From contig NZ_JADVKT010000008.1 in assembly GCF_016508255.1 (NCBI RefSeq), positions 96,940 through 160,939 on the forward strand: DNA of 64,000 nt, given 5' to 3'. The notes beneath the pieces were generated by a model that was not told where the DNA came from, did no database searches, and saw nothing but the letters and a program-made list of their open reading frames with translations. Shown in pieces: positions 30,838 to 41,207 of this stretch. The position numbers were made by a program, and so were the translations under genes. Source of the DNA: Acinetobacter calcoaceticus. GTDB lineage: Bacteria; Pseudomonadota; Gammaproteobacteria; Pseudomonadales; Moraxellaceae. The first letter of the stretch is position 1. Each line of letters opens with the position of its first letter.

Positions 30838-32547
30838 TTAACTCTTTTTTGCAGATGTAGGTAAAATTAACGCATCAAGCTGGTGTAATTGTGGATCATT
30901 GGCATGTTTTTGTTTCAGTTGTTGTAACACAGCGCTAAATTGAGTTAATGATCCTTGCATATACAATGCTTTAGCATAACGGACGCCAATATTTATATTA
31001 TGGCTAAGTTCATAAGCCTTACCTAAAGCCTCTGCCGCAGCTTCATAATCATTTTGTAAAAATGAGATATAGCCAAGCGTATCCAAAATTGAGGCTTGTT
31101 CGGGCGCATATTCTAAAGCTTGCTCTGCATATTGACGTGCTTCTTTTAACCTGCGGTTTTGCAGGGCTAGAGTGTAAGCATATGCATTTAGGTAAGTTGG
31201 ACTGTTAGGCTCAAGTTGTAATAATTGCTTTAATGTTTTGTCGAGTTTATCTCGATCAGTATATGGATCAAGTAATAAAACTTCTGCGTAAATGAGTTCC
31301 GGATCGTCTGGTAAATTCTTTATCGCTTCATCTAATAAATTTAATGCGGCTTTTTTATTGCCCATTTTCTTTAAGATTTCCGCTTGAGCTTGATATAAGA
31401 AACTTGCATGTTGGGGATAATTTACGCGTTCTTGAGTGAGGAATCGTAAAGCATCATGTAAATTTTCTTGTTTATCATATATTGCAATTAGATTGCGTCT
31501 GGAAACGATATATAAACTGCCATCAACTAAACGATAGTAAGCTTTTGCGGTTTCATAATGTTGTTTGCGTTCCGCATTAATTGCTAAGTAATAATAGGCT
31601 TCATTTTGATATTTTGCAGAGTTTCGTAGGTCAACAAGATATTGTTCTGCCTTGTCATACTGCTTTAAATCGATGCTGGTTAAGCCTGCAATAAACAATG
31701 CTTCTTCAGCTTTAGGATTAGCCTCTATCACGTTTTCAAGCTTTTCTAATGCGAGTTGAGGTTGATTAATTTGTATGAGATAGCGGATTTCAGCTAAACG
31801 AATGTCTAAATTTTTCTTATATTTACGGCTGGACTTTGCATACCATTTAAGCGCACCTTCTTGATCGCTAAGGGCAATGAGTAGGTTTGCTTTCATTAAA
31901 ATAAAGCTTGTCACTTTAGGACGTCGGCGTAGTGCCTTGTTAATGTTGGTTAGAGCAGATTCTAATTGGCCATTTTGGGCTTCTAAGTTGGCGATGAGGG
32001 CTAAAATAGAAGGGTTATCTTTTTCTGCACTAGAACGTAAAGCTGTTAATAATACATCTCGATCTTGAGCATTTTCTGGAGCAATACTGGCTAAAATTTG
32101 TTCCAAGTCGGCAGTGGGATCTATTTTTAAAATTTTATCTAATGTTTCAGCGGCAAGCTGGTATTCATGTGTTTTTAAAGCAATATGTGACAAATAGAAT
32201 AAAGCAGGAACATCTTTGGGTTCTTGGGCTACCCAATGTGTAGCAATATTTAAAGCGGCTTGAAAATCATTATATTCAAGAGCAACGTCTAAAGCTCTTT
32301 GTTTAATTGAAGTAGAGTTACTTTTAATTGCGAGGACTGTGTAATTGTGCAAAGCGTTAGGAATGTCATCATAAGCCAGAGCAAATTCAGCGACCATAGT
32401 TTGCTCTAATGCCTGATCAAATGAATGCACGGCATAGGTCTCTTGCACAGGACGTGCATAGAGATGTGAGGACATGCTACCTAACAATAAGAATGTGGTA
32501 GAATACTGTCTTATCGAAGCACCGTTAAAATTAATACGGCTATTCAT
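30838..32547 (-). CDS. Periplasmic or exported tetratricopeptide-repeat protein
   Basis: The 569-residue protein is built almost wholly of TPR-type helical pairs, seen as repeats of A-x(3)-Y-x(2)-A/L with PN/NP turns (for example LEPNSPTYLNAYAYTLALQNR and APEQASILDTLGYISFLQND). The N-terminus has a signal-like hydrophobic stretch (YSTTFLLLGSMSSHLYA). It is the usual gene upstream of lolB in pseudomonads and Acinetobacter, suggesting a part in envelope assembly, but no activity is known. I chose the ATG at 32547; an in-frame TTG nine bases earlier is possible. Confidence 0.8.
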   Translation of the reverse strand: MNSRINFNGASIRQYSTTFLLLGSMSSHLYARPVQETYAVHSFDQALEQTMVAEFALAYDDIPNALHNYTVLAIKSNSTSIKQRALDVALEYNDFQAALNIATHWVAQEPKDVPALFYLSHIALKTHEYQLAAETLDKILKIDPTADLEQILASIAPENAQDRDVLLTALRSSAEKDNPSILALIANLEAQNGQLESALTNINKALRRRPKVTSFILMKANLLIALSDQEGALKWYAKSSRKYKKNLDIRLAEIRYLIQINQPQLALEKLENVIEANPKAEEALFIAGLTSIDLKQYDKAEQYLVDLRNSAKYQNEAYYYLAINAERKQHYETAKAYYRLVDGSLYIVSRRNLIAIYDKQENLHDALRFLTQERVNYPQHASFLYQAQAEILKKMGNKKAALNLLDEAIKNLPDDPELIYAEVLLLDPYTDRDKLDKTLKQLLQLEPNSPTYLNAYAYTLALQNRRLKEARQYAEQALEYAPEQASILDTLGYISFLQNDYEAAAEALGKAYELSHNINIGVRYAKALYMQGSLTQFSAVLQQLKQKHANDPQLHQLDALILPTSAKKS

Positions 32548-32635
32548 TTGACGCAATTTTTATTGATCCAAAGTAATGCTTTTTATGACACCGATGTTGC
32601 ACAATAGCATAAATTTAGCGAAATGATGATCTGAT

Positions 32636-33919
32636 ATGTCTTTCTTTGCATTGGGTGTCAACCATCAAACAGCTTCTGTCGAACTCCGCGAACAAATTGC
32701 TTTCAATGCAGAGCGATTAAGTCGCTTGCTTGCCGAACAAAGTCATCACCAAAGCTTAAAGGATTTGGTGGTCGTTTCGACGTGTAACCGTACAGAAGTT
32801 TATGCCATGGCGGAAAATGCCGAAAGCCTTCTAAAATGGTTAGCCGATACCAATAATATTGATGTAAAGCACTTAATTCATCATGTTTATCGTTACGAGA
32901 ACACGCAGGCAATTACACATTTAATGCGAGTAGCAAGTGGTCTAGACTCTCTGATGCTAGGTGAGCCACAAATTTTAGGCCAAGTTAAAAGTGCTTTAGC
33001 ATTGTCTAAAGAAGCCCAAACAGTCTCTCCTGAATTAAACAGTGTCTTTGAATACGCTTTTTATGCTGCTAAACGTGTACGTTCCGAAACCGCAGTGGGT
33101 AGCCATGCTGTTTCGATGGGGTATGCAGTTGCACAATTAGCTTTACAGGTTTTTAGTAAGCCTGAAAAACTTACTGTGATGGTCGTTGCTGCGGGTGAAA
33201 TGAATAGCTTAGTTGCTAAACATTTAGCTGAAATGGGCGTCGCCAAAATTATTATTTGTAATCGTAGCCGTGAGCGTGCTGACCAATTGGCTCAAGAAAT
33301 TTCACATCAGGTTGAAGTTGAAATTATTGATTTTGCCGCATTGGCTGAAAACTTGTATCGTGCTGATGTTGTGTCGAGCTGTACTGGCAGTTTATATCAA
33401 GTTATTGCTTATCCAGATGTTAAGGCCGCATTAAAGAAACGTCGCTATCAACAAATGTTAATGGTTGATTTGGCTGTGCCCCGTGATATAGACCCTAAAG
33501 TTGAAGCGCTTGATGGTGTCTATTTATATGGTGTTGACGATTTACAAAGTGTGATTGATGAGAACCTCGCTCAACGACGCCAGGCGGCTGTTGAAGCAGA
33601 AGTCATGGTTAATCAATTAGCTACCCAGCTTATTACTCATCAAAAAGTTAAAGAAGCAGGCAGCACAATTCACGCTTACCGACAACATAGTGAAGAAGTG
33701 AGTCAACAAGAGCTTAAGCATGCATTAGAGGCGTTGCATCACGGTGAGAATGCTGAGCAAGTATTACAGCAATTCGCGCATCGTTTGACGCAAAAGCTTA
33801 TGCATCCAACATCTATCTTACTACGCGAAGCTGCCAAGGCAGAAAATCCTGATTATTTTGAATGGTTACAACAACATTTACAGGATGTGTTTGATCATGA
33901 GCGTAAACCAAAACATTAA
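32636..33919 (+). CDS. hemA: Glutamyl-tRNA reductase HemA
   Basis: HemA reduces glutamyl-tRNA to glutamate-1-semialdehyde with NADPH, committing glutamate to haem. The 427-residue product has the family opening [15 protein letters not shown], the catalytic Cys in [22 protein letters not shown] and the NADPH domain ([15 protein letters not shown], about 180-195). It is divergent from the TPR gene and overlaps the dnaG end by four bases, so the two are convergent without a terminator. Confidence 0.96.
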   Translation: MSFFALGVNHQTASVELREQIAFNAERLSRLLAEQSHHQSLKDLVVVSTCNRTEVYAMAENAESLLKWLADTNNIDVKHLIHHVYRYENTQAITHLMRVASGLDSLMLGEPQILGQVKSALALSKEAQTVSPELNSVFEYAFYAAKRVRSETAVGSHAVSMGYAVAQLALQVFSKPEKLTVMVVAAGEMNSLVAKHLAEMGVAKIIICNRSRERADQLAQEISHQVEVEIIDFAALAENLYRADVVSSCTGSLYQVIAYPDVKAALKKRRYQQMLMVDLAVPRDIDPKVEALDGVYLYGVDDLQSVIDENLAQRRQAAVEAEVMVNQLATQLITHQKVKEAGSTIHAYRQHSEEVSQQELKHALEALHHGENAEQVLQQFAHRLTQKLMHPTSILLREAAKAENPDYFEWLQQHLQDVFDHERKPKH

Positions 33920-35790
33920 GACAATAGTCTTAAGCTAATTTGTTTTGTTAATTCATTAAGTTGCTGCCTTAGATTTCTTGATTCAATCAGAGAAATCGGT
34001 GACTTAAGCTTCTGACGTAAATATCTTTCTTTTAAGCCTAAAGCATATTCTTTGGCTAGCTTGTCTGCTACTTCAGGTGCCTGTGTTAATGCCTGTATAT
34101 TTGTTCTTTGCATGATGTCGGCAATTTCATGACAATAACTACTGCAAGCACCCAGCACATAATAAGTTGCTAGTTCCTGATCATCCGGTAAGTCATCAAA
34201 AATACGATTTAAAATTGCCAGTACTTTTGCCAACAATTCATCTTGCTGGATATAGGCACGTAACCCTTCAAAATGAATATAAAGAAAAGGGTGATTCATT
34301 AAAATTGCAATCGCAAAGTCTTCATCTTTCGTATGGATATTAAATGAAAGCGAGGCATCATGGCTGATTTGTGGTGTAAAACGTTTACCCAGTCCGAGTT
34401 TTTCACGGAAAGATTGACTAAGTAGATAACGGAAAGAACCCTGTTTGGGTAATAGTTCAGTTAATTCTCTGAGTTCTCCCATGACCAAGCTTTTGCCTTC
34501 GGGGGTGCTAATGTCGTGTTGACCTGTTAAATGCGCAAAGACAAAGTCAGATAAAAGAGGGGAGTGTTGTAATAGTTTTTGGAAATTTTCAAGCCCTTCA
34601 CGACGGATAAGAGAGTCAGGGTCGTGGTCATTCGGTAGAACAAAAAATTTGAGTTCGCGTCCATCATTGAGAAGTGGTAAAGCAATTTCTAAAGTTCTAC
34701 GGGCTGCTTTTTGTCCTGCAGCATCACCGTCAAAAGCGATAGTAATTCGGCTATTTTGTTTAAATAAAATATTAAGATGTTCGGTATTGCTTGCAGTCCC
34801 TAAAGTTGCGACGGCACCTGTAATGCCATATTGCTGGAGTGCAATGACATCCATATAGCCTTCAACCATTAACCAATCGTTAGATTTAAGTTTTCTACCT
34901 TCATAAAGCCCATAAAGCAGCTGATTCTTGTGGAAGACCTCTGAGTCAGGCGAGTTAATGTATTTGGGCTTGATTTCATCATTTAAGGCACGACCGCCAA
35001 AACCAACGACGCGACCTTTAGGGTCTCGAATCGGGAAAATGACACGGTCACGTAATAAGTCAAAATCACGACCATTATCGCTTGAACGGATAAGGCCGAG
35101 TTGTTTTAAACCATCAATGTCATAAGGAAAAGCTTTTTCTAAGTGTTGCCAGTCTTCTGGAGCATAGCCCAAGCGCCAAAACTGAATAGTCTGATTGGTT
35201 AAGCCACGTTGTTTAAAGTAATTTTTTGCTTTTTGACTATGAGGTAACTGATGTTCATAGAACTGAGCAATATTTTCCAGTAAGTCATATAAATTACCTT
35301 CTTGAACTGGTTCATCAAAACTAAAAGGCTGTTCAAACTGCGCAAATGGGTCATCAAAAAATACAGGTTCAAGTGTGTTGTAGCTTTCATCAGTTGGCTG
35401 TTGTGGAGTCGGAGTTACAGTCTCCGCCACATTTGCTTTAGCAACTGGTGGTTTCGTAACCTGACGGGTATAAGATAGTTTTTTGTTTTCGGTATTATCT
35501 TTGGGTAATTCGACTCCAGAGCTACTCGATAACTCTTTCATTACATCTATAAAATTTCGGTTATCAATGTCCATGAGAAAACGGATTGCGTTACCGTTGG
35601 CCTGACAACCAAAACAGTGATAATACTGCTTGTCTCGATAGACATGGAACGATGGGGATTTTTCTTGATGAAAAGGGCAACAGCCGGAATATGTACGTCC
35701 CGTCTTTTTCAGTTTCACACGCTGACCAATCAGATCGACAATATCTGTGCGATCTAAAATCTGATCAATCGTATGTTGTGGAATTGCCAT
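33916..35790 (-). CDS. dnaG: DNA primase DnaG with an enlarged linker
   Basis: DnaG makes RNA primers for replication. The 624-residue product has the N-terminal zinc domain (Cys38, His41, Cys59, Cys62), the RNA-polymerase/TOPRIM core with [10 protein letters not shown] and [13 protein letters not shown], and a helical C-terminal DnaB-interaction domain. It is about 40 residues longer than E. coli DnaG. The extra length lies between the zinc domain and the core (about residues 97-165), a Pro/Thr/Gln-rich then acidic and Phe-rich stretch. The gene is not in the usual rpsU-dnaG-rpoD operon. Confidence 0.95.
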   Translation of the reverse strand: MAIPQHTIDQILDRTDIVDLIGQRVKLKKTGRTYSGCCPFHQEKSPSFHVYRDKQYYHCFGCQANGNAIRFLMDIDNRNFIDVMKELSSSSGVELPKDNTENKKLSYTRQVTKPPVAKANVAETVTPTPQQPTDESYNTLEPVFFDDPFAQFEQPFSFDEPVQEGNLYDLLENIAQFYEHQLPHSQKAKNYFKQRGLTNQTIQFWRLGYAPEDWQHLEKAFPYDIDGLKQLGLIRSSDNGRDFDLLRDRVIFPIRDPKGRVVGFGGRALNDEIKPKYINSPDSEVFHKNQLLYGLYEGRKLKSNDWLMVEGYMDVIALQQYGITGAVATLGTASNTEHLNILFKQNSRITIAFDGDAAGQKAARRTLEIALPLLNDGRELKFFVLPNDHDPDSLIRREGLENFQKLLQHSPLLSDFVFAHLTGQHDISTPEGKSLVMGELRELTELLPKQGSFRYLLSQSFREKLGLGKRFTPQISHDASLSFNIHTKDEDFAIAILMNHPFLYIHFEGLRAYIQQDELLAKVLAILNRIFDDLPDDQELATYYVLGACSSYCHEIADIMQRTNIQALTQAPEVADKLAKEYALGLKERYLRQKLKSPISLIESRNLRQQLNELTKQISLRLLS

Positions 35791-35884
35791 AATTCAGATA
35801 ACCGTATTAAAACTGATGAGAGAGTGAGTCAGAATATTCTGACATGATGAAGCAAGATCTACACAATAAATATTTTAATATTTT

Positions 35885-35926
35885 ATAAAAACAAACAGGC
35901 AAGTGGTATCACTTGCCTGTTTGTTG
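35885..35926 (-). terminator. Terminator after bamD (minus strand)
   Basis: A perfect 15-bp stem (35891-35905 with 35910-35924) with loop GTAT, followed on the minus strand by a T-rich run. Confidence 0.85.
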
Positions 35927-35946
35927 GTGCTTTTTAAGGTTGAAAC

Positions 35947-37110
35947 TTATTGAGCAGCGTCGTTAGTGCCTTGTTTTGCATCATCTGATTGAGAATTAGT
36001 CGATACATCGGTAGAAGTAACAGCAGGAGCAACAGTTGTATTTTCTGCTGGTTGTGGCTCAGGTTTGCCTAATAAACCGAAGCTTAAACGATTTGTCCAA
36101 CTACGTTCTGGTTTTGAGCTTTCAACGGGTGTTTTTTCTGGTTTTTCAGTTTCTTCTTTGTTCGAATTACCAATTAAACCAAAGCTCACGCGATTGAGGA
36201 AGCCACGTTTTGGAGCTTCTGCTTCAGTTGTGCTTTCTGGAGTTGCAGCCGTAGATTCACGCCCAAAAATACCCAAAGTTGCACGATTAATCCAGTTGCC
36301 TTCTTTACGGGCAGCGCGCATGTTAACCGTACCGTCTTTTTTCACTAGGTTCGGATAATTAAGCTTTAAAACTTCAATATATTGTTGAGAAGTTGCTTTA
36401 TCACCTAATTGGCCATAGCTATATGCCAAAGTCGCTAATGCTTCTGGAACTTGAGGAGTCTGTGGATAATGTTCAATTACCCATTGAGAACGCTCTGCAG
36501 CAGCGATCCAAGCTTTACGTTTAACGTTAAAGCGTGCTGCAGTCATTTCATTTTCAGCAAGCTCTTGTCCAATAAACTTCATGCGCTGAGCGGCATCAAC
36601 AGAATATTGGCTACTTGGGAAACGACGAATTAAATCAACAAAATTCTGATAAGCAACTTTTAAATAACTCACATCACGATGAGATTGTTGCAAAGACGTA
36701 TAGCGCATCAAACTGTCGTAGTTTTGCTCCATATTCGCCACAGCACGAACATAATAAGCATAATCCACATTTGGATGTTGAGGATTTAAACGAATAAAAC
36801 GTTCTGCTAAGGCAATCGCGCCTTCATAATCTTTTTGTTTAAATTTCGAATATAGAAGTTCAAGTTGTGCTTGTTGTGCGTATTGTCCAGTCGGATAATA
36901 AGTATCGATTGCTTCTAAAGACTTGGTCGCATCAAGATATTGACCACGGTCAAGCGACTTTTGGGCCTTTTCGAAGTAAGCTTGTTCACTAGATTGAGGG
37001 CCACTATCGACCACTTCTTTTTTACTTGGATTGCTGCTACAGCCCACAAATGCAGACGCTAAACCTAAAGATAAGGCAAGCATCGTAATTTTATAACGTG
37101 GTAGCGACAT
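35947..37110 (-). CDS. bamD: Outer-membrane assembly lipoprotein BamD with C-terminal repeat extension
   Basis: BamD is an essential lipoprotein of the BAM complex that folds outer-membrane proteins. The 387-residue product has a lipoprotein signal with lipobox Cys24 (AFVGC) and five TPR-like repeats to about residue 255, including the conserved AQLELLYSKFKQKDYEGAI region. Typical BamD ends near residue 245. Here a tail of over 110 residues carries three copies of an 11-residue motif, (W/F)xNRxxxG(I/L)xG, at 273-283, 304-314 and 338-348, joined by Pro/Glu/Thr-rich linkers. It is divergent from rluD, the usual arrangement. Confidence 0.94.
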   Translation of the reverse strand: MSLPRYKITMLALSLGLASAFVGCSSNPSKKEVVDSGPQSSEQAYFEKAQKSLDRGQYLDATKSLEAIDTYYPTGQYAQQAQLELLYSKFKQKDYEGAIALAERFIRLNPQHPNVDYAYYVRAVANMEQNYDSLMRYTSLQQSHRDVSYLKVAYQNFVDLIRRFPSSQYSVDAAQRMKFIGQELAENEMTAARFNVKRKAWIAAAERSQWVIEHYPQTPQVPEALATLAYSYGQLGDKATSQQYIEVLKLNYPNLVKKDGTVNMRAARKEGNWINRATLGIFGRESTAATPESTTEAEAPKRGFLNRVSFGLIGNSNKEETEKPEKTPVESSKPERSWTNRLSFGLLGKPEPQPAENTTVAPAVTSTDVSTNSQSDDAKQGTNDAAQ

Positions 37111-37181
37111 AAAAACTCCTCTGTTATGTTGGGCAATGAGCTACAATTGCGCTATTAAACCACTTTTATCTCAATGATCAA

Positions 37182-38234
37182 ATGACTTCAGCACAATCTT
37201 CAAACACAAACTTATCTGAAACCGACTTCAATTTACTTGAAGATTCTGAGGATGCAGATAACCATACTTCTGATACAACTGCAACACGTTTATCGTTGCA
37301 AGTTCAGCTAGATGAAAGCTATCTGGGACAACGTATCGATCAGGTCGCGGCCTTGGTGTGGAATGAGTTTTCACGTGAAAAGCTTAAACAATGGTTGAAG
37401 GATGGCCATCTGTTGGTGAATGGTAACATCGTCAAGCCTAAGTACCGTTGTGAAGGTACAGAGCTGCTTACACTCGAGGTTGAACTCGAAGCTCAGACCA
37501 CCAGTCAACCTGAAAACATTCCACTTAATGTTGTTTATGAAGATGACGATATTTTAATCATCAATAAACCAGTCGGCATGGTGGTACATCCTGGGGCAGG
37601 TAATAGTTCTGGAACTTTGGTAAATGCCTTACTTTATCATTTCCCAAAATTAGCAGAACTCTCTCGTGCTGGTTTGGTACATCGTATTGATAAAGACACC
37701 AGCGGTTTATTGGTTGTCGCAAAAACACTAGAAGCTCAATTTTCTTTAAGTAAACAGCTGGCAAGTAAATCGGTTTACCGTTTATATGATTTGGTTGTTT
37801 ATGGAAATGTTATTGCTGGTGGCACAATTGATGAACCAATCAAACGCCATCCGGTTGACCGTGTGAAAATGGCAATTTTACCGGGTGGGCGAGATGCAGT
37901 GACCCATTACAATGTAAAAGAGCGCTTTAAAGATTTTACTCGTGTGCAAGCTCGTCTTGAAACAGGACGAACGCATCAGATTCGTGTGCATTTTAGTTAT
38001 ATCGGCTATGGTTTGATCGGTGATCAGATTTATATGAACCGTGTACGTGTACCTGCTGGGGCATCTGAATTACTCATTGAAACTTTGCGTGGTTTTAGGC
38101 GCCAAGCGTTACATGCAGCTAAATTAGGTTTAAAGCATCCTCGCACAGGTGAGGAAATGATATTTGAAGCGCCGTGGCCTGAAGATTTTACGCATTTAGT
38201 AAATGTATTGCGTACCGAAAACGCAGCCTACTAA
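37182..38234 (+). CDS. rluD: 23S rRNA pseudouridine(1911/1915/1917) synthase RluD
   Basis: RluD modifies three uridines in helix 69 of 23S rRNA. The 350-residue product has an acidic N-terminal extension (about 1-35), an S4 domain (RIDQVAALVWNEFSREKLKQWLKDG), and the RluA-family catalytic motif VHRIDKDTSGLLVV, with GRTHQIRVHF further on. It is divergent from bamD, and pgeF follows ten bases after its stop, the common gammaproteobacterial order. Confidence 0.96.
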   Translation: MTSAQSSNTNLSETDFNLLEDSEDADNHTSDTTATRLSLQVQLDESYLGQRIDQVAALVWNEFSREKLKQWLKDGHLLVNGNIVKPKYRCEGTELLTLEVELEAQTTSQPENIPLNVVYEDDDILIINKPVGMVVHPGAGNSSGTLVNALLYHFPKLAELSRAGLVHRIDKDTSGLLVVAKTLEAQFSLSKQLASKSVYRLYDLVVYGNVIAGGTIDEPIKRHPVDRVKMAILPGGRDAVTHYNVKERFKDFTRVQARLETGRTHQIRVHFSYIGYGLIGDQIYMNRVRVPAGASELLIETLRGFRRQALHAAKLGLKHPRTGEEMIFEAPWPEDFTHLVNVLRTENAAY

Positions 38235-38244
38235 GGAACTTAAT

Positions 38245-38982
38245 ATGGAATTTGTTCAAGGATTACCTCAAGGCGTATATGTGGGGCAGACACATGTTCA
38301 ACATCCATTGACATTACCGACAAAGCATCCTGAATTATCAGGTTTCAATCTAGCTTTACATGTTAATGATGATGCGGCACGCGTACAGCAGCATCGAATG
38401 ATATTGTTAGATGAGTTTGCTCAGTTTGGGGTTAAAAAGATGACATGGATGACTCAAACACATAGTACGATTTGCCATACAGTAAATGAACAAATTCCTT
38501 TTAAGGCTTTAATCGGTGATGGTTTGGTCACTCAGACCAAAGGTCATGCTCTCATGATGATGACAGCAGATTGTTTACCTGTTGTGTTAGGCAATGCAGA
38601 AGGTACAGAAGTTGCAAACTTGCATGCAGGTTGGCGTGGTTTAGCAGGCGGCATTATTGAAAATACAGTTGCCGCTATGCAAAATCCTCCAACTTGGGCA
38701 TGGATGGGGGCTGCCATTAGCCAACCTTGTTTTGAAATTGGGGCTGAAGTAAAGGCTGCTTTTTGTAGTAAGTATCCTGAATTGGAAACAGCTTTTGCTG
38801 AGGGCGTGGCCCCAGACAAGTTTCATGCAGATTTATATGCAATTGCACGTTTTATTTTGCAGAGTCTAGGTGTGAAACAGGTTGTAGGTGGAGACCAATG
38901 TTCTTATCAACAAAGCGATGAGTATTTTTCTTATCGCCGTGATGCGAAGACTGGACGTATGGCTACTTTTATTTTTATGTAG
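38245..38982 (+). CDS. pgeF: Peptidoglycan editing factor PgeF (YfiH, laccase-domain family)
   Basis: PgeF removes muropeptides that have L-Ser in place of L-Ala, by acting on UDP-MurNAc-L-Ser or related species. The 245-residue protein has the family metal-site pattern: TQTHS, MMTADCLPVVL, NLHAGWRGLAGGI, and the C-terminal CSYQQSDEYFSYRRDAKTGRMATFI. I chose the ATG at 38245 with an AAGGAA site ten bases upstream; the longer frame starting inside rluD is not needed. Downstream of rluD as in many relatives. Confidence 0.92.
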   Translation: MEFVQGLPQGVYVGQTHVQHPLTLPTKHPELSGFNLALHVNDDAARVQQHRMILLDEFAQFGVKKMTWMTQTHSTICHTVNEQIPFKALIGDGLVTQTKGHALMMMTADCLPVVLGNAEGTEVANLHAGWRGLAGGIIENTVAAMQNPPTWAWMGAAISQPCFEIGAEVKAAFCSKYPELETAFAEGVAPDKFHADLYAIARFILQSLGVKQVVGGDQCSYQQSDEYFSYRRDAKTGRMATFIFM

Positions 38983-39000
38983 GTTTGATAACTATTAGTA

Positions 39001-39056
39001 AAAGGCGCTCTTATTTTGTACTTAATTAAGCAAAATAATAGCGCCTTTATTTTGAT
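39001..39056 (+). terminator. Long terminator hairpin after pgeF
   Basis: AAAGGCGCT pairs with AGCGCCTTT, and TTATTTTG with CAAAATAA inside it, giving a 17-bp stem with one mismatch and a 12-base loop (39001-39048), then T-rich sequence. Confidence 0.85.
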
Positions 39057-39176
39057 TTTTTAAATAGCTCTTTTATGAGATATAAGAAAAAACTGAAATT
39101 TCATATTTATAGATGAAGGTTTAGCAAGTGTTAATAAAATGATAAAATAGAAAAAATCGCACAAAACTTTATTCTT

Positions 39177-39728
39177 ATGTCTTTGCCTGAAAAACATCTC
39201 TCTATTGTTTACCACAGTCCATATGGTCACACTGCAAAAGTTGCTGCGGCTATTGCTGCTGGTGCAGAGGTGATGGGAGTCAAAGTACATTTAATGAATA
39301 TTGAACATATTGATTGGGATGCACTTGATGCTTCGCAGGGCATTATTTTCGGATCACCAACTTATATGGGAAGTGTAAGTGCAGATTTTAAAAAGTTTAT
39401 GGACAGTACTTCTAAACGTTGGAAAGAACGTTTGTGGCAAGGCAAGTTAGCAGCTGGCTTTGCAAATTCGGGTGGATTGAGTGGTGATAAATTAGCGGTA
39501 TTACAACAATTAAATATCTTTGCCATGCAACATGGCATGTTGTGGTCAGGTTTGCCTTTAATGACCACAGGCCATAGTGAAAAAGATTTAAACCGATTAT
39601 CGAGTTGTTTAGGCTTAATGACCCAGTCAGATAATGCCCCTGTTGAAGTTACTCCTCCACAAGGTGACTTGGATACAGCTAAATGGTTTGGTGAATATAT
39701 TGCTGGATTACTTTATCGCATAAGTTAA
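39177..39728 (+). CDS. Flavodoxin-fold NAD(P)H:FMN oxidoreductase family protein
   Basis: The 183-residue product has a flavodoxin-like phosphate loop (SIVYHSPYGHTAKVA, residues 9-23) and the FMN-contacting GSPTYMGSVSADFKKFMD segment, as in WrbA and related NAD(P)H:quinone or FMN reductases. The second FMN loop (FANSGGLSGDK) is also present. It has no clear ribosome site and stands alone. The redox partner is not known. Confidence 0.8.
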   Translation: MSLPEKHLSIVYHSPYGHTAKVAAAIAAGAEVMGVKVHLMNIEHIDWDALDASQGIIFGSPTYMGSVSADFKKFMDSTSKRWKERLWQGKLAAGFANSGGLSGDKLAVLQQLNIFAMQHGMLWSGLPLMTTGHSEKDLNRLSSCLGLMTQSDNAPVEVTPPQGDLDTAKWFGEYIAGLLYRIS

Positions 39729-39883
39729 AATAAGCATTTGTTTTTATATAAATAAATTTTATATTTTTATTTTAATTACAAAAAAGTTGTATTTTTTTTG
39801 TTCTTTTTTTTGATTATTTTTTACCAAATGGTTTATTTGGACAATGATGTCTAAATCCTAATAAATAAAAAAATGGAATAATC

Positions 39884-41155
39884 ATGAAAATTTTTTTAAC
39901 AGCTCTTTGTCTGAGTTGGGCTACTTTAAGCTATGCCAATTTAGAATCTATAAATCTTGTTCCACTCAGTGATTCAGAGCTTTCTAAAGTTGAAGCTCAG
40001 GCATTATTTTCATTTACCTATACAGACCCAAAACAAGCTGATGCTTCAATGAATCAGCAAAATATTGGCTTTTATAAATTGGGTTTAGAAGCAAATCTTG
40101 AATTAAATGCCAATGTTAATAAGGTGCAGTTAGGATGTGGAGGCGTAAACGGTTTAGGTGGATGTGATATTGATATTGATAACCTAAGCTTAAGTGGTTT
40201 AAGTGATACGAGTGATGGTCGAGCTTCATCTTCTGCAGTTTTTAGTAATCCCTTTATTGAATTTGCGATTAAAAATCCAAATAGTGCTGCCTTAAGAGAA
40301 ATTAAAGGTTTTCGTCTAAGTGCTGAAAAGGTCATGGGATTATTGACGATGGGACTTGAAAATTCAGAAACACCGAATGGAATTAATAGTTTAAGTGGTT
40401 ACTTGAAAATTAAAGATACCACTGGTTTAGCTTATACCGCTGCTCGTAATATGTCTTATCAAGATACAGGCAAGACCATTGATGGGACTGTTAATGCATG
40501 TATCGGAATTTGTATTCCTTTAGGATTTAACTCGTCTGATTATAATCTGCAATTACAACAGACCACTGCACCTATTGTTATTAACGGGCAAGTTATATCT
40601 GGATCAAGAATGAACAATGTTATGTTGAACGGAATGGCAAATATTGATCAACTTAACTTCTCCGGAGATCTAAAAGCTTCTATTAATGCCGCACTTGGCC
40701 TATTAAATTTACAAAAAAAAGTAACGGGTAGCATTACAGGATTAAGAGCGGCGCTCACAGTTGATCAAAACTTGGGATTTATTCATAAAATTGAATTAAA
40801 TAATCCTTTCTCACTCTCTTTGCAAGGCCAACAAATATTTTGGCCCGGTGCAGATGCGGCAGCAGAACGGGGATGGTGGCTGGCATTTGATGATGAAATT
40901 GATATTGGCAATGTTACGCCTAGTAAACAAATTGAGATAACTAATGATGTTTTAAAGCAGGTGGTCGATCCGATTAGTGGTTATTTAACCGCAAATCCTG
41001 TGAGATGTAATCTTTTAAACTGTTTGTTTGGTGAAGACTTAGCAGTAGGGGAAGTTAAATTACCAAGTACAATTGTAAATTTCCCATTGAAAGATTTACA
41101 ACTTAAAAATCAATCTTTTGCGCCAAACTGTTATGGCAATTTAAAATTTTGCTAA
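39884..41155 (+). CDS. Secreted protein of unknown function, FilA-like start
   Basis: The 423-residue product begins with a signal peptide (MKIFLTALCLSWATLSYA) followed by LVPLSDSELSKVEAQALF. That segment resembles the short L-S/D-D-x-E-L-x-x-V-x-x-Q-A motif after the signal of Acinetobacter FilA-type and DUF6160 proteins. The body is rich in Asn, Gly, Leu and Ser with alternating beta-like runs, and has paired Cys (CGGVNGLGGC, CIGIC, CNLLNC), suggesting disulphides. I do not recognise a catalytic motif. The gene is monocistronic, AT-rich upstream, and has a strong terminator. The FilA link is weak. Confidence 0.6.
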   Translation: MKIFLTALCLSWATLSYANLESINLVPLSDSELSKVEAQALFSFTYTDPKQADASMNQQNIGFYKLGLEANLELNANVNKVQLGCGGVNGLGGCDIDIDNLSLSGLSDTSDGRASSSAVFSNPFIEFAIKNPNSAALREIKGFRLSAEKVMGLLTMGLENSETPNGINSLSGYLKIKDTTGLAYTAARNMSYQDTGKTIDGTVNACIGICIPLGFNSSDYNLQLQQTTAPIVINGQVISGSRMNNVMLNGMANIDQLNFSGDLKASINAALGLLNLQKKVTGSITGLRAALTVDQNLGFIHKIELNNPFSLSLQGQQIFWPGADAAAERGWWLAFDDEIDIGNVTPSKQIEITNDVLKQVVDPISGYLTANPVRCNLLNCLFGEDLAVGEVKLPSTIVNFPLKDLQLKNQSFAPNCYGNLKFC

Positions 41156-41170
41156 ATTCAACGTGACATA

Positions 41171-41207
41171 AAAAAACCTTTAAAGTTAACTTTAAAGGTT
41201 TTTTTAT
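41171..41207. terminator. Bidirectional terminator between secreted gene and smpB
   Basis: A perfect 26-base palindrome (41175-41200) flanked by A and T runs, between convergent genes. It touches the smpB stop. Confidence 0.92.
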
